64,000 bases of DNA, from the NCBI GenBank assembly GCA_015956445.1, contig WIUZ02000006.1, positions 868,001-932,000 on the forward strand. The letters run 5' to 3'. Made by a program: the position numbers and the translations under genes. Position 1 is the stretch's first letter. The number at the start of each line of letters is the position of its first letter. Below are positions 20,195 through 32,610 of this stretch, piece by piece. Origin of the DNA: Thelephora terrestris. Lineage: Eukaryota > Basidiomycota > Agaricomycetes > Thelephorales > Thelephoraceae. Under the pieces are notes generated by a model that made no database searches, was not told the origin of the DNA, and was given only the letters and a program-made list of their open reading frames with translations.

Positions 20195-22686
20195 ATGCAC
20201 ACGTCCCAACAACTCCTTCCCATCTACTATGCGGTCAAAGACGGCCGCGATGGAAACAAGATTTGCACGTCGTGGAACGATGTACGCGTCACACTGACCA
20301 CCGAGTTTCTCCGCAACTGACATGCAATTGGGATCCAACCACAGTTCCAGGATCAGGTGAGGCACGGGCGTAGATTGCGCACAACTCCTGATCCGAGTCA
20401 GGTTACTGTAACAGGCACGAGATCGCCCCCATGCAACCTTTAAATCCTTCCGTTCCTTAAGCCAGGCTTGTCAATGGCTCGGGTTGTTTGAGCCTGGTAA
20501 GCTCTGCGAACCTGAACACTTCCCCTCAACGATCCCTCCTGATCGCCTCGGGCAGGCTCAAGTACACAACTACCCCTCTCGCAGCCTAACCTCACCTACC
20601 TTCCGTCGCCGACCCCTACTCAGTCATCCAGTGTAATCACCTCGTCACAGATGAGTGCCGTAGAGGAACCATCAGAGCCGCCCCCATTGCAACTCTCTCC
20701 CGAACAGCAACTGGTATTGGATAAAGTCGCCCGCGGAGAGAACGTTTTCTTCACCGGGCCAGCAGGTGAGCTGACTGTGACGAATATTTAGTTTTGGTCT
20801 CACTGAAGAGGGGTATATGTAAGGTACTGGAAAGTCTGTTCTGATCAGGGAAGTCATTCGTTGGGCCGTGCGCGCCCGTCGTATCATCTCCGTGACGGCA
20901 TCGACTGGAATGGCCGCAATAAACATTGGTGGCTCAACGCTACATTCATGGGCTGCGTGCGGTCTCTGTAAGAAGCCTGCGCCCGTTTATGCGAGGGAGA
21001 TATGCAAGGGAGGAGCCGGAGCTGATAACTGGAAAAGGACCCAGATCCTCCTCATTGACGAGAGTCGGTGCCGAACCCTACAACACCTCTTGTGCTTGCT
21101 GACTTCTTACAAGTCTCTATGATCAATGCCATATTCTTCGACAAACTTGCGAGTGTTTGTTTCAATGTGTTGTTCCAGCATATACTCACTCTGTCATTAC
21201 AGGAATTCATTGCCCGAAAGGTTCGAAACAACGAGGGACCCTTCGGAGGGATACAGGTAGCCCTATTGTCGCTGGGATTTTGCTGTCGCTAAAGAGTATC
21301 CACAAAGCTTGTTGTATGCGGCGATTTCTTCCAGTTGCCTCCCGTCCAGGAAAAGAACTCGCCAGTTCTCTTCGCCTTCCAGGCAGCGTCATGGCCCCGG
21401 TGTTTCGGGTTTCCTGTCACGCTTCATCGAGTCTTTCGCCAGGAAAACCAGGGTGAAGGGTCAACATTCGACCCCTTGACACGTTACTTACCTCTTTACA
21501 GAGTTTGTAGCGATGCTTAACACGATGAGAAGGGGGATTGTAACTCCAGAGATAAGCGAAAGAATGAATCAACTATCGAGAGATATTTCCTATGATGATG
21601 GCATCGAACCTACAGAGCTGTAGGTCTACACATCTTTTCGGTGATGGATTGGGCTAAAGGGAGCTGAGGTTTCCGACAAAAGCAGAGGTCGCTACGGCGA
21701 ACCAGCGGCGGATGGATGGACTCCCTGGACCCGCACGGACGTACAAGTCCCATGACACCACTGGCATAAACGACCGAGGAGAGCCGGTGGACATCAAGGT
21801 TGCGATAAAACTACTCAACAAGGAGATAGTCCCGGAGGTTATCAAATTGAAGGTGAGAAATGAAATGACCTCAGCTGTGGGCGGCCATCTACCAATCTCT
21901 CCTACTCTAGGTCGGCTGTCAGGTAATGCTCATAAAGGTAGAGTCCTTCCCCCAGGACCGGCTGGCAAAGTCTAATGAGAGAGGGGTTTAGAATCTCTTG
22001 CCCGGAGAGTTGGTCAACGGATCCATCGGCCAAGTTGTCGACTTTTTGACTGCGGGTGAAGCGGTCAACGGGAATACCGACATAGGTTTTGTAGACCCTA
22101 CCAACGAGATGCGGGACGACGCAGCCGGAGGACCCAATCGAGACATTCCTCTTCATATCTTGCAGAGCCCGCATATATGGCCGGTCGTTCACTGGGCCGT
22201 CGGTCGGAAAATGATGATGGTCCCCGTAGCATTCACCATCGAGAACGTCCACGGGGATGTAGAAGCTGCAAGAGGACAGGTGAGCCATTCCATGACTCTC
22301 CCGATAGAGGATCTGGGTTTGATGTGCTCCCGAGGTACCACTCATCCTGGCATGGGCCATAAGTATCCACAAATCCCAAGGTCAAACGCTTCAACGAGTA
22401 CGAATCAACCTCGCACGGACATTCGAGAAGGGCCAGGCCTACGTTGGGCTCTCTCGGGCGACATCCCTGGACACACTCCAGGTTCTCAATTTCGATCCAG
22501 CGAAGTACACCAATAGCCCAATCGCCCTTCTCGTAGCCTGCCTGACTTCTACACAGAGTTACCGCGCATCCCGAGGTCATAAAATGGCACGAGAGGAACC
22601 TCCAGCAAGAAAAACAACACCGGCAGTTCGAAGACGAGATGGACGCTGAGGAAGCTGTCCGCTCCTACTTCCAGGGTCATAGCTGA
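20195..22686 (+). CDS. PIF1-family DNA helicase with N-terminal hybrid-binding domain, copy B
   Basis: This tandem paralogue of copy A starts 103 bp after its stop. The hybrid-binding domain is more diverged: [19 protein letters not shown], then an exon reading [18 protein letters not shown] and CQWLGLFEP. The helicase motifs are intact: [18 protein letters not shown], Walker [30 protein letters not shown], Walker [69 protein letters not shown] and [19 protein letters not shown]. The Walker A codon is split by an intron exactly as in copy A (GCA G / GT ACT GGA AAG). The intron before LVVCGDFF also matches. Every join I checked stays open to the stop at 22684-22686, so this is not called a pseudogene. 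The C-terminus ends [10 protein letters not shown]. Confidence 0.84.
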
Positions 22687-22957
22687 CGGGTCTCATCCAA
22701 GAACATAACTTTCAGCCATATATCCGACATCTCCACTGCGCATCTTATATTGTAGTTAAATCGTTCGGAAGGGTCCCGGTGTTCAAATGTATCGCTAAAC
22801 AACACACTCAAAGTGTCACAAAAGATCAAGACTGCGGTGGAAATGGACGAAAGAAGCCAAGATGGGAAATACATACACGCGTGAGACGAAGAGAAAAGTT
22901 CCGGTACAAACAGTAGTAAGGAAATCGAACGTACGCGCACGAACAAGGGAGAGGAGT

Positions 22958-25900
22958 CTATTGCAACTGCGATGATAGAGTGTCACCTTGCGCCTCGTGT
23001 CCGGCTTGTGTAGCCTCCTCTGGCTGACGGAGGGTGTTAGAAGGGGGCGGTTGGCTTTGTTCCTGAGACCGTACAGCCTGACTAGGCACCTGAGACACTT
23101 GTTGCGTGAGAGGCTGGGGGGAAACCAGTTGTAGAGTCGATCCTACCAGTTCATCATGTGCGATAGGTCGCGCTTGGCTCGTCGACTGACCATCGGCCCC
23201 TGGTGAGCTCGAGGGCGTTTCAAAGGGGGTGTTGGGCGATTCAGACTTCCCAACTGTTGTTCTTTCAACAGCTGGCAAGGGAGGTGGAGACTGTGCCTTT
23301 CCCTGGGGTTTATCCTGAGTCAAAATGTGGACCAATGCTGGTTGCTGCTGTTGTTGTACGAACGTAGACAGAGAAAGAGCAGAAGGAGTGGGAAGAGGGG
23401 ATGGCGGATCGCTCAACGGCGGGGATGCGGGAGCGGGCCCGGTCCAGTCCCCTTCAGAGATCTCTGGCTGAGAAAAGTCAAGCCCCTTCGTCCCTCTTAA
23501 GCTCTGTACGGTCACACTTTGCCTACCGGGGCGAAGGGGTAACGGCGGCGGGGCGATATATGAGGTTGGGCTCGAAACATTTGTCTCCGCATTTGTCTCT
23601 GCCTCGGATGAAATGGGGGACGTGTTAGGGTGCCCGCTCGAACTACCGGCATTCCCTCGTGATGACGGATGGATACTGGCAGGTGGCTGAGGTGGGACCT
23701 GTGGCGTGAAATCGTCGCCTGTTGTCTGTGGGGTTGGGGTCTGCGGAAGGGGTGCGTTGAACTGTTGAGGGGCGCGTTCCGAGAACTTGGTATGGGTCGA
23801 GCCATACGCATATGGAGGCGCGGTCTCTCCGAGAGGAGCTGGGGGAAGTGGGGGGGATGACGCGTAAGATGCGGTATGGATTTGTTCATCAAATATTGTA
23901 TGGCAATGAATGATTAGGGCTTCCATAAATGTATCCTATACCGGCAAGCTCAAGATGAAGCGTCCGGTGAAACTTGGACGGGATCGACGTACGTTGTGGC
24001 CCTGGAGGCTCAAGAGATCACCACCCTTGGGATCGTCATCGATCCCGAAGATGCCGAATACGATTGCGAGATTTCTAGTATCCATCTTGTTCCTCTCGCG
24101 ATTTGATGCAACGCGATTGAGGTGTGACAGAACAGCCTTCAGGGTGTACCTATGGATAGGTGGGAGACGCCGAATCTTCGCGCGAACAAGTTGAAAATCT
24201 GAAGCGAAGTGTTTTTCTGCACGGAAATTTAGTCAGAAATAGGCCCTGGTGGACGCAGAAAACTCCAACCGAAGTCGATGGTGTGCTGTATTCTGTCTTC
24301 CAAGGGGAATTTGAGCAGTGGTTCAGGAAGCTCCCGTAGATACATCTAACTCCACGTAAACAAATTGATATTGAACGCACGCATTTCCAACGAACCTTGA
24401 GTAATGCAGCGACGACGTAAATATCATCGGTAGGGTAGAAACTGAACGCCTTCTCATTCTTCTCAATCCTGTGTCTGAGCTGCAAAGGTTCAGTCCAACA
24501 TCCTTGTTGTTTAACTTCGCCGAACTCACTTCGTTGACGGAGGAAACTCTGCCGGATACCTAATGTCCTGGTAAAAGCGGGCACGGAGGAGAGAACTCTG
24601 TTGGAACTTACCCGATAGATACCTTCAGCATCAAGACCCCTTTTGTCAACCTCCTCGATGCAAATCCTCACGATCTTTGGTATCTCTCCCTCTGGAAGGT
24701 CTCTCGCCGTGGCGTAATCTTGGAGACTGAAACCAAAGATCAAGTCCCTGCACTCCCCCACATAGAAGTTGTGGTAGGGGATGGGTGAAGGGATCGAAGA
24801 CGCAAGAGATTGCGCGATGTATGCATTTACCCCTTTCATGTCGCGTAATGTGGATACCTTCTCAACCTGCTGAGCTCCGTGATTAGCGAGTTGCAGGCTT
24901 GTCGAGAACATGGCACTGTTAAGCATTTAGTCAGACGTGGAAGCCACAGGCCCTACTAGTGGTTTCTTGAACTCACGCCAAATTATCCGCGTATTTGCCC
25001 AACGCCTGCTTGATTGTCTCCGAGGATTCTCCAATAAAGGTTTCTAAGCTCTTGCCGGACGTTAGATCAACTGCACGCGGGCGATTCATCGGTGGGCACC
25101 TACATGATACCCTGCTTGGATTGTCTTCTCTCGGTTCAACCTGAGAGTTTCACACCAATGGACCGCATTTCGATACTGAACATCTGGAAAGAAAATGAGA
25201 CGGGCGCATTAGAGGAGAAAGGCTGTTCTCACCCGCTTCATCTGCCTCTCGCTTCGCCCTCACAGATCGAAGTGGATCCCTGTCTGAGCCGCCCCTAAGG
25301 GCCTCTTTCGCGCTTCCTTTGTCCAAAAACGTAATGAGTTGGTTCAATTGCTTCTTGCCTAAAGAGTTTGTTAGGAATCAACAGGGAATGAATAAGGGAA
25401 GCCCGACCTTGGGAGGCGATATCCGAGAATGCCGTAGGTGGGGATCTCGGGCGGGTTGAGGTGGTACTTGTAGAGGCACGACGCTCAAGAGGTCTCAGGG
25501 GTTGTGGTGAAGTAACGATCGGTCGTGTCGTGGGGTCGCGGACCTGGGAATCGGCGTAGCGGAGGTCAGATTTTGCATGAGACGCCGCCGAGAGAGCGAC
25601 TGATTTGTGATCCTGCAAGGCGGATGGTCATCATTGCATGAGAGCTAATAAATGCGAGGTTCTTACCTCTACGTCTTGACATTTTTTGATGTAGGCACGT
25701 TTGAGCTTTGGCAGCACGTTTTCGGTGTAATCGTTGTGTGTTTGAATTGAGAGTTTCATCTGACCCCGGATCCTCTTACGAATCCGCTCTTGAGTTTCCT
25801 AGATAGCATCGCTCGGGAATTCCGGGTAGGGCCATACGTAAGGAATAAAAAGACCGACCTTGAAGGAAACGAGAGGATTGATGACCTCGTGAGTTATGGA

Positions 25901-26329
25901 ATCCATGAATGCCCGACGAGTTTGTGCTTCTCTCTCGAGGTTATCTCTAACTTCCGACCAAGCGGATCTCAATGATGTGGACTCAAGGCGAGAGTCAAAA
26001 AATTGATCCACGTTGAGGGTCTTACGGTGGAGTTCCATGAGTGATTCATAACTATTGGGGGTGATCAGCGGGGAGCAAAGAGGGAGGGCGGAGATCAGAT
26101 AAACGGACTAGTCTTCTTCAACCTTCCTCCTATAGGAAGATAAGAGAGGTCAGGAAAGAGTGAAATGGGAAGAGCAGCGGGCGAACCTCTCTTGTAAAAA
26201 AGTGAGATAAGAATCTGAGAGGATTCTGAGATAGAGATCGAACAGAGCGAGTGGGCCCTGGTCTGAGGGGGTGGACATGGAGGGCCGCGCACTCGGGGTG
26301 CTGTCGGCGTGACCTTGGTTAGAGGACAT
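22958..26329 (-). CDS. F-BAR and RhoGAP domain protein (Rgd1/Rgd2-like)
   Basis: The protein joins a membrane-bending F-BAR module to a Rho GTPase-activating domain and probably acts at the cell cortex and septum. The start [17 protein letters not shown] is followed by the FCH segment FLQERRKVEEDYYESLMEL, which needs two short introns, then [20 protein letters not shown] and a coiled-coil region. The RhoGAP domain begins [17 protein letters not shown], with the arginine-finger loop EGIYRVSGR, then [20 protein letters not shown]. Its end is [16 protein letters not shown] tail of over 300 residues is Pro/Ser/Gln-rich with a short Gln run (VQQQQQP) and many potential SH3-binding prolines. The exon reading [14 protein letters not shown] is bounded by an acceptor at GACATTAG. 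The assignment to Rgd1 or Rgd2 type is not certain. Confidence 0.87.
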
Positions 26330-26699
26330 TGCTGGTTGAAACCGTCGAGGGCGTCGTCGTTCCAGTTCTCCGCCAAGCCCGCCTGAGGTTGGGCTAGTCA
26401 CGTGCAACACGGGAATCCAACGCGACACGTGATGTTCAATACAATTTGTTCAACTCAATGCGCGGTGACTAACAGGATCTATGGCGGATCCCTTCTACTC
26501 CCCTACACGCATATCACCGCAAACAAACGTTGGGACTCTCACGCGACCATACGCTCTCGCCGAACTTTGCCCCATTAGAATATTGCTACGGAAATAAACA
26601 GGGATATCATTTACATAAGAACCGGATCGCAATAGCCCGGCAGTAACCTCGCGCCTTCCTTGCTTCTCCTTTAGCCACCAGCCAGCACGCCCCCTGAAC
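26330..26699. promoter_or_regulatory. Divergent intergenic region between F-BAR/RhoGAP and the ABCC gene
   Basis: 370 bp separate the two start codons. The palindrome CACGTGA occurs twice close together (near 26399 and 26427, as GTCACGTGCA and GACACGTGAT). This suggests a bHLH-type site shared by the two promoters. No TATA box stands out. Confidence 0.35.
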
Positions 26700-29600
26700 A
26701 TGCGCATACCTGGCCTGTCCTTCAATGATTTGCCGCCCCCCATATACCAGACTTCGCAAGTAATCGTGCAGGGTTACTCTTCCATCCTCGTCTTCAAGGG
26801 ACACTCGTAAGCCGCTTATCACCGTGCTCAACCAAGGGGGGCCACCTACTCATCTACGTGCACACAGCATATGGAGGGATTCCCTTATTCTGCTTCCGAT
26901 ACTCGCAGCAATATCTCTTTTTCTCATTGCCTTTCACTATGTCTCCACCAGCAAACTAGTCAAAAGGGTGTGGTCACACTTCACCAAGAACCCTATCGAG
27001 GAGGCACCACCGGAAGCGAATCCCGCGACGGAACCCAACGGGTTCGCTGCCGAGCTCCGCCACCACGCGAATGCACTCGGTGGTCTGGAAATCGTTATTT
27101 ACAGGGTCCTCCGCCTTCTATCTGTTTTCGCCCTCGTAGCTCTCAGCGCCGCAACTTTCGTTTTCGACGAGGTTGAGGTCCCATCTGCCAATATCACAGG
27201 CAAAGGATGGGGCAAAAAGCACAAGCACCACCGAGGCGGGAACACTCTAACGTACTGGGAATGGCTCGATCTCGCGGTTTCAATCACCTATGTGAGCCAC
27301 CAACGTATACCCAATCCTAGCGCCTGCTAAATTCGACAGGTCTATACTGCCGTCCTCTCTGTCATCGCTGTCTCTGCCAGGCCGAGGACCGCCAACCTGG
27401 CCAACACCCACCTCGTCTGGGTTCTCTTTGGTACTTGGCTCCTCTTCGCATACAGGGACTTGTATCCGTTGGCAACCTTCTCCCTTTCGCCCATCGATAT
27501 TGAAGAGGGATGGCTCCTTTGGACCAAACTTGGCGTCCTTACATTCGCCGCCACCATCATCCCGATTATCATCCCTACTCAATACATTCCTTTCGACCCA
27601 AAGGTAAGATTCGTCGAACAGTCGGTCTTCTTTACGTCAGAACTCTAATGCGATAATAGAACCCCGCGCCCATGCCTAATCCAGAGCAGACAGCTTCGTG
27701 GCTATCATTCTCGCTCTTCATGTTCTTGGATCCCCTCGTCATCAAAGCCTCCAAGGTATCTCATCTGCCACTGGAGGAATACCCTCCCCTCGCGGACTAC
27801 GACTGGGCACCTCATCTCATCCAAAAGAGTTTACCTGTTGGTCCACTCACTACTGATCCCACTTGAGGTCTATGTTGATCCCCCTGAGTTTTAGTACTTG
27901 GATCCGCTCTCTGGTACCGTAAAAAAGCATCTCTTTTGGGGCCTCATGAAAGTGTTCCGCAAAGAGTACATTATCCTTGCCTTCCTTTTGGTCTTCAGGG
28001 TGGGCTTCGTTATGCACTCTCAAACGACATTTCTTGAACTACCCTGCCTAGACGCTCGTTGGATTCATGAGCCCAGTTGCCATCAACAACCTTCTCATGT
28101 AGGTAATGAGCCTGTAAGCAAGACGATTCTCAATAACAGGTTCGATTTTCTAGCCACCTAGGAACTGAGGGCAAGGATGCCCTCTTTCGTCCGTGGGTGT
28201 GGATCGCACTTCTCTTTATTGGACCATTCCTGAGCTCCATAATACTCCAATGGCGAGTGCCCGTCGCTTCCCACCCACTTGAATTGCTAAAACAACGTTG
28301 CGCTTTAGGTACATTTTCATCACGGTAAGCAACTTCGCCGACCCAAAAAACATCGAAATTCTAATTCTTAGCAGACGAGACTCCTCACGCAAGCCCAAGG
28401 AATGATCACCCAACTCGTGTTCGAACACGCCTTGCGCATCCGTATGAAATCGGAACCCTCCGAATCCTCACCTCCCTCAAGTCAGCTTTCAACCAGCGCC
28501 CCGACGCCGGATACCGCTTCAGTTGCCGAGTTTACTTCACCCGATGGAACAGAGGTAGCCGAGGACACATCGACAACTCTCATCTCGGAGGCCACCTCAT
28601 CGGAGGCTGACAAGGCAAGTGTTAAGGGGGACAAGAAGGTCGAGAAGGCCGGAAACCTGGTCGGAAAAATCAATAACCTTGTCTCCACGGACTTGAACAA
28701 CATTGTCGACGGAAGGGATTTTCTCATGATCGCAGTTGCGTGCCCTCTCCAGATCATCCTTTGTATTGCATTCTTGTACACTATTCTGGGCTGGAGGTAC
28801 GTCGAGAAGTTCACCGCGCTTCCAGATTTGCACCTTTGACGCCATATACTTCTCCCTCAGCGCTGTTGTGGGAATGGCCACCATGATCACCCTTATCCCT
28901 GTCCCAGGATACTTCGCCGCAAAGCTGCAGACCATCCAGAACGAAAAAATGAAGATGACAGATTCACGAGTGCAAGTCGTCACTGAGATCATGAACGTCA
29001 TCCGTATGGTCAAGCTCTTCGGTTGGGAGAAGAAGATGGACGAGAAGATTGCACAAAAGCGCGAGGAAGAGTTGTACTATCAGAAGAAACGCCTCTTCCT
29101 CGAAATCCTGAACGGTATGGTCAAGTGAGTTCTGAATAAGGGTTCTCAGTGTTTTCGATTACTGAATCCCTCCAACAGCTTCACTATTCCAGTCATCACT
29201 ATGATCGTCACTTTCGCTTGCTACGTAAGCTTCACTTTCACATCGCACCCCAGAAAAGGCTAATTCACCCTGCACAGACCGTCATTATGAAGGAACAGCT
29301 TACTGCTGCCAGAGTCTTCTCCGCGATGTCCGGTACGATGTGCCATCTGTCGTAATTAGGGGCTAGGCTTACTTGTCCATCCAGTGTTCGACATGTTGCG
29401 CGATCAGATGTGGATGATCTTTGGCGGCATTCCCATGATGATACAAGCCAAGGTTTCACTCGACCGTCTACACGACTTCCTTCGCAAGACCGAACTCCTC
29501 GACGAGTTTGATCCAAACTCCAGGGACACCACCATCGCCGACAACGTCAAGGAAAACACCGAACTCATCGGCGTGCGTAATGCTTCCTTCACTTGGGCTA

Positions 29601-32600
29601 GCGAATCCAACGGAACCATCACTCCCGGATCTTCTCGCCGGAATTTTACTCTCCGGGTTAACGAAGAAGTGGTTTTCAGGAAGGATAAAATCAACTTGAT
29701 CGTTGGTCCAACTGGCTGCGGAAAAACTTCCCTGCTGATGGCGCTGCTCGGGGAGCTTCATTACGTCCCGGCGGGACCGGATTCGTGGTACAACCTACCA
29801 AGAAACGGAGGTGTTGCCTATGCCACCCAGGAGTCTTGGGTCCAGAATGAGACAATCAGGGACAATATCCTCTTTGGTTCCCCATATGACGAGCAAAGGT
29901 ACAAGAAGGTCATCTACCAGTGTGGTTTGAGTAGGGATCTGTCCCTTTTTGATGCCGGCGACAAGACCGAGGTTGGCGAGAAGGGTCTAACCTTGAGTGG
30001 GGGACAGAAGGCGCGCATTACCCTCGCGAGGGCGATTTACTCTCAGGCCCAAATCCTGATCTTGGACGATGTGTTGGCTGCATTGGACGTTCACACCGCA
30101 CGTTGGGTCGTCGATAAGTGCTTACAGGGGGACCTTGTGCGTGGGCGTACGGTATTGTTGGTTGTGAGTGCTCTGGCCAAATAATATGAAACGGAAGTTC
30201 ACGGATTATTGCAGACTCATAACGTGGCTATGACCAGCCCCATTGCCGACTTCGTTGTCTCCCTTGGATCCGACGGCCGCATTCTCAGCCAAGGAACCAT
30301 GTCGACGGCTCTCGCTACTAGCAAGGCTCTCACCAAGGAACTCAAGGCTGGGGAATCAGAACTGCACAGAGCAGAAGAGGCGGTGGACGGAGATGTTCCT
30401 GAAGTCCCCGAGGGAAAATCAGGGAAGCTGATGGTTGCAGAAGAAGTCGCAGAAGGGCATGTCAGCTGGTCGGCTTGTGAGTCCCCTCACCACTCACGCA
30501 AACATCGCTGATGAATTCCAGTAAAATTGTTCTTCATTGGAATGGGGGGTTCCCACCCGTTGCTCTTCTGGTTCACGGTCGTGGCCAGTTTGGCGCTTAC
30601 AGAGGCCTCGCTCGTCTTGCAAACCCGGTACTTGGGTAAGCCCTTGTCATTCTTCTGTCCGTCCAGATACTTACGGAGGCCCAGGCTTCTGGTCTGCTCA
30701 ATACGACGATCACGAGGCCCCTGAAGTCTCTTCAGTTAAATACCTCCTGGTGTATAGCATTCTGCTCACCAGTGCTTCGGTATTGTACGCTATGGCGACC
30801 TCAGTCTTCACGTTCGGATCCTTGCGGGCCTCTAGAGAGATCCACCGCAGGTTGATTTCATCAGTGCTTGGCACGACATTTAGGTGGCTCGATTCTACCC
30901 CTACGGCTCGTGTCATTGCCCGATGCACTCAAGACATGCAATCAGGTCCGTTCTATCGGTCTAGCCTGCACGAGATATGTACTAACCCCGCTCTTAGTGG
31001 ATGGACCCATCGCGAGAAATCTATCTGCCTTACTCGAGATAAGTTTGTCGATGCTGGTCAAGTTTGGGGCCGTCATCATCCTCTCTCCGATCTTTACACT
31101 CCCCGGTATCGCCGCCTTCTTCGTCGGGGGGTTGGCTGGTCAGATATACATTAAAGCCCAACTGTCGGTCAAGCGTGAGATGAGCAACGCCCGTTCCCCT
31201 GTATTGTCTCACTTTGGCGCTGCGATCGCTGGCATCGGTACGTTTTCCCGCAGGGGGCTATGGGTCTTCGTGTGCTGATGGCTTTGACAGTTTCTATCCG
31301 CGCATATTCTGCCCAGAATATGTTCAAAAAGGAGTCACTGGATCGCATTGATAAATTCTCGCGACCTGCGAGGACCTTTTACAACTTGAACAGGTGGATT
31401 TCTGTCCGCATCGACGCCATTGGTGCCCTATTCTCGTCAGGCTTGGCCGTTTATCTCGTCTACGGAACCGGAGTCCTTCACCACCATCGTCCCGGTTCCG
31501 CGGCTGCGATCGGTTTCTCATTGAACATGGCCGTTGGCTTCAGCAGTATGATCCTGTGGTGGGTCCGAGTCTTAAACGAGTTCGAGGTCAGCGGGAACAG
31601 GTGGGTATTCTGTAACGAACTAGTAAGCACGTAATTAACCGTCTTCCTAGTCTGGAACGTATTCAAGGTTACGTTGATATCGAGCAAGAGCCAAAGGCCA
31701 CATCTGACGGTGTCCCTCCTGCTTATTGGCCAGCTAGTGGGGAGGTGGTCGTGGAGAACCTATCTGCCAAGTACAGTTCCGATGGCCCGGAAGTCCTTCA
31801 TAATCTCAATTTCAAAATTGCCTCTGGAGAACGCGTTGGTGTCGTTGGTCGCACCGGTAGCGGAAAGAGCTCCTTGACGCTAGCACTACTCAGGTGCATC
31901 CTCACGGAGGGAGCAGTATATTTCGACGGTCTGGACACAAACAAGATCAATCTCGAGGCGCTCAGGACGAATGTCACTATCATTCCTCAAGTCCCTGAGT
32001 TACTGTCCGATACTCTACGAGGAAATCTGGATCCGTTCGAACAATACGACGACGCCACACTCAATGACGCTCTCCGTGCTGCTGGTCTGTTCTCGGTCCA
32101 GAGCGAAGATGACGAGGGAAGGATCACTCTAGAGACTGCCATTTCAAGCGGTGGTGGAAATCTGTCAATCGGACAGCGTCAGATCCTGGCACTTGCTCGA
32201 GCGATTGTTCGCGGCAGCAAGCTCTTGGTTCTGGATGAAGGTCAGCGATCACGAGCCGTACATATTTTGCATTTCCTAAAAGCTTTCATGCAGCTACCTC
32301 CGCTATTGACTATGAGACCGATACTGTCATTCAATCGTCTCTCCGCCACGGTCTGGCATCCGATGTAACGTTGTTCACAATTGCCCACAGACTCCAAACC
32401 ATAGTACAGATGGTTCTAATTCATGGATTGGGCACCCCAAGCTAACGCGTAACATTTTAGATGGATGCCGACAAGATTATGGTTCTTGATGCTGGAAAGA
32501 TCGTCGAGTTCGGCAAGCCCAGTGAACTCCTCGAGGTCGAAGGAGGGAAGCTGAAATCACTTGTTGACGAGAGCGGTGATAAAGACGCGTTGTATGCTAT

Positions 32601-32610
32601 GGCCAAATGA
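26700..32610 (+). CDS. Full-length ABC transporter, ABCC (MRP-like) subfamily
   Basis: This is a multidrug-resistance-protein-like exporter, likely in the plasma or vacuolar membrane, with order TMD0-TMD1-NBD1-TMD2-NBD2. I place the start at 26700. Its exon ([17 protein letters not shown]) splices by donor GTAAGC at 26807 to [18 protein letters not shown]. The ATG at 26824 lies inside that intron. NBD1 has Walker [10 protein letters not shown], signature [14 protein letters not shown] and Walker [16 protein letters not shown]2 has Walker [10 protein letters not shown], signature [14 protein letters not shown], and Walker B LVLDE spliced to [10 protein letters not shown]. The catalytic Glu is thus Asp in NBD1 and Glu in NBD2, the usual ABCC asymmetry. 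TMD1 holds a long Ser/Thr/Glu-rich insert ([16 protein letters not shown] and onward) in a cytosolic loop. At least 12 short introns are present. Substrate is unknown. Confidence 0.92.

Noticed and set aside
20195-22686. Calling PIF1 copy B a pseudogene because its frames are short
   Set aside because: The short pieces are exons. Splicing at GT-AG sites shared with copy A restores all helicase motifs and an uninterrupted frame to the stop.
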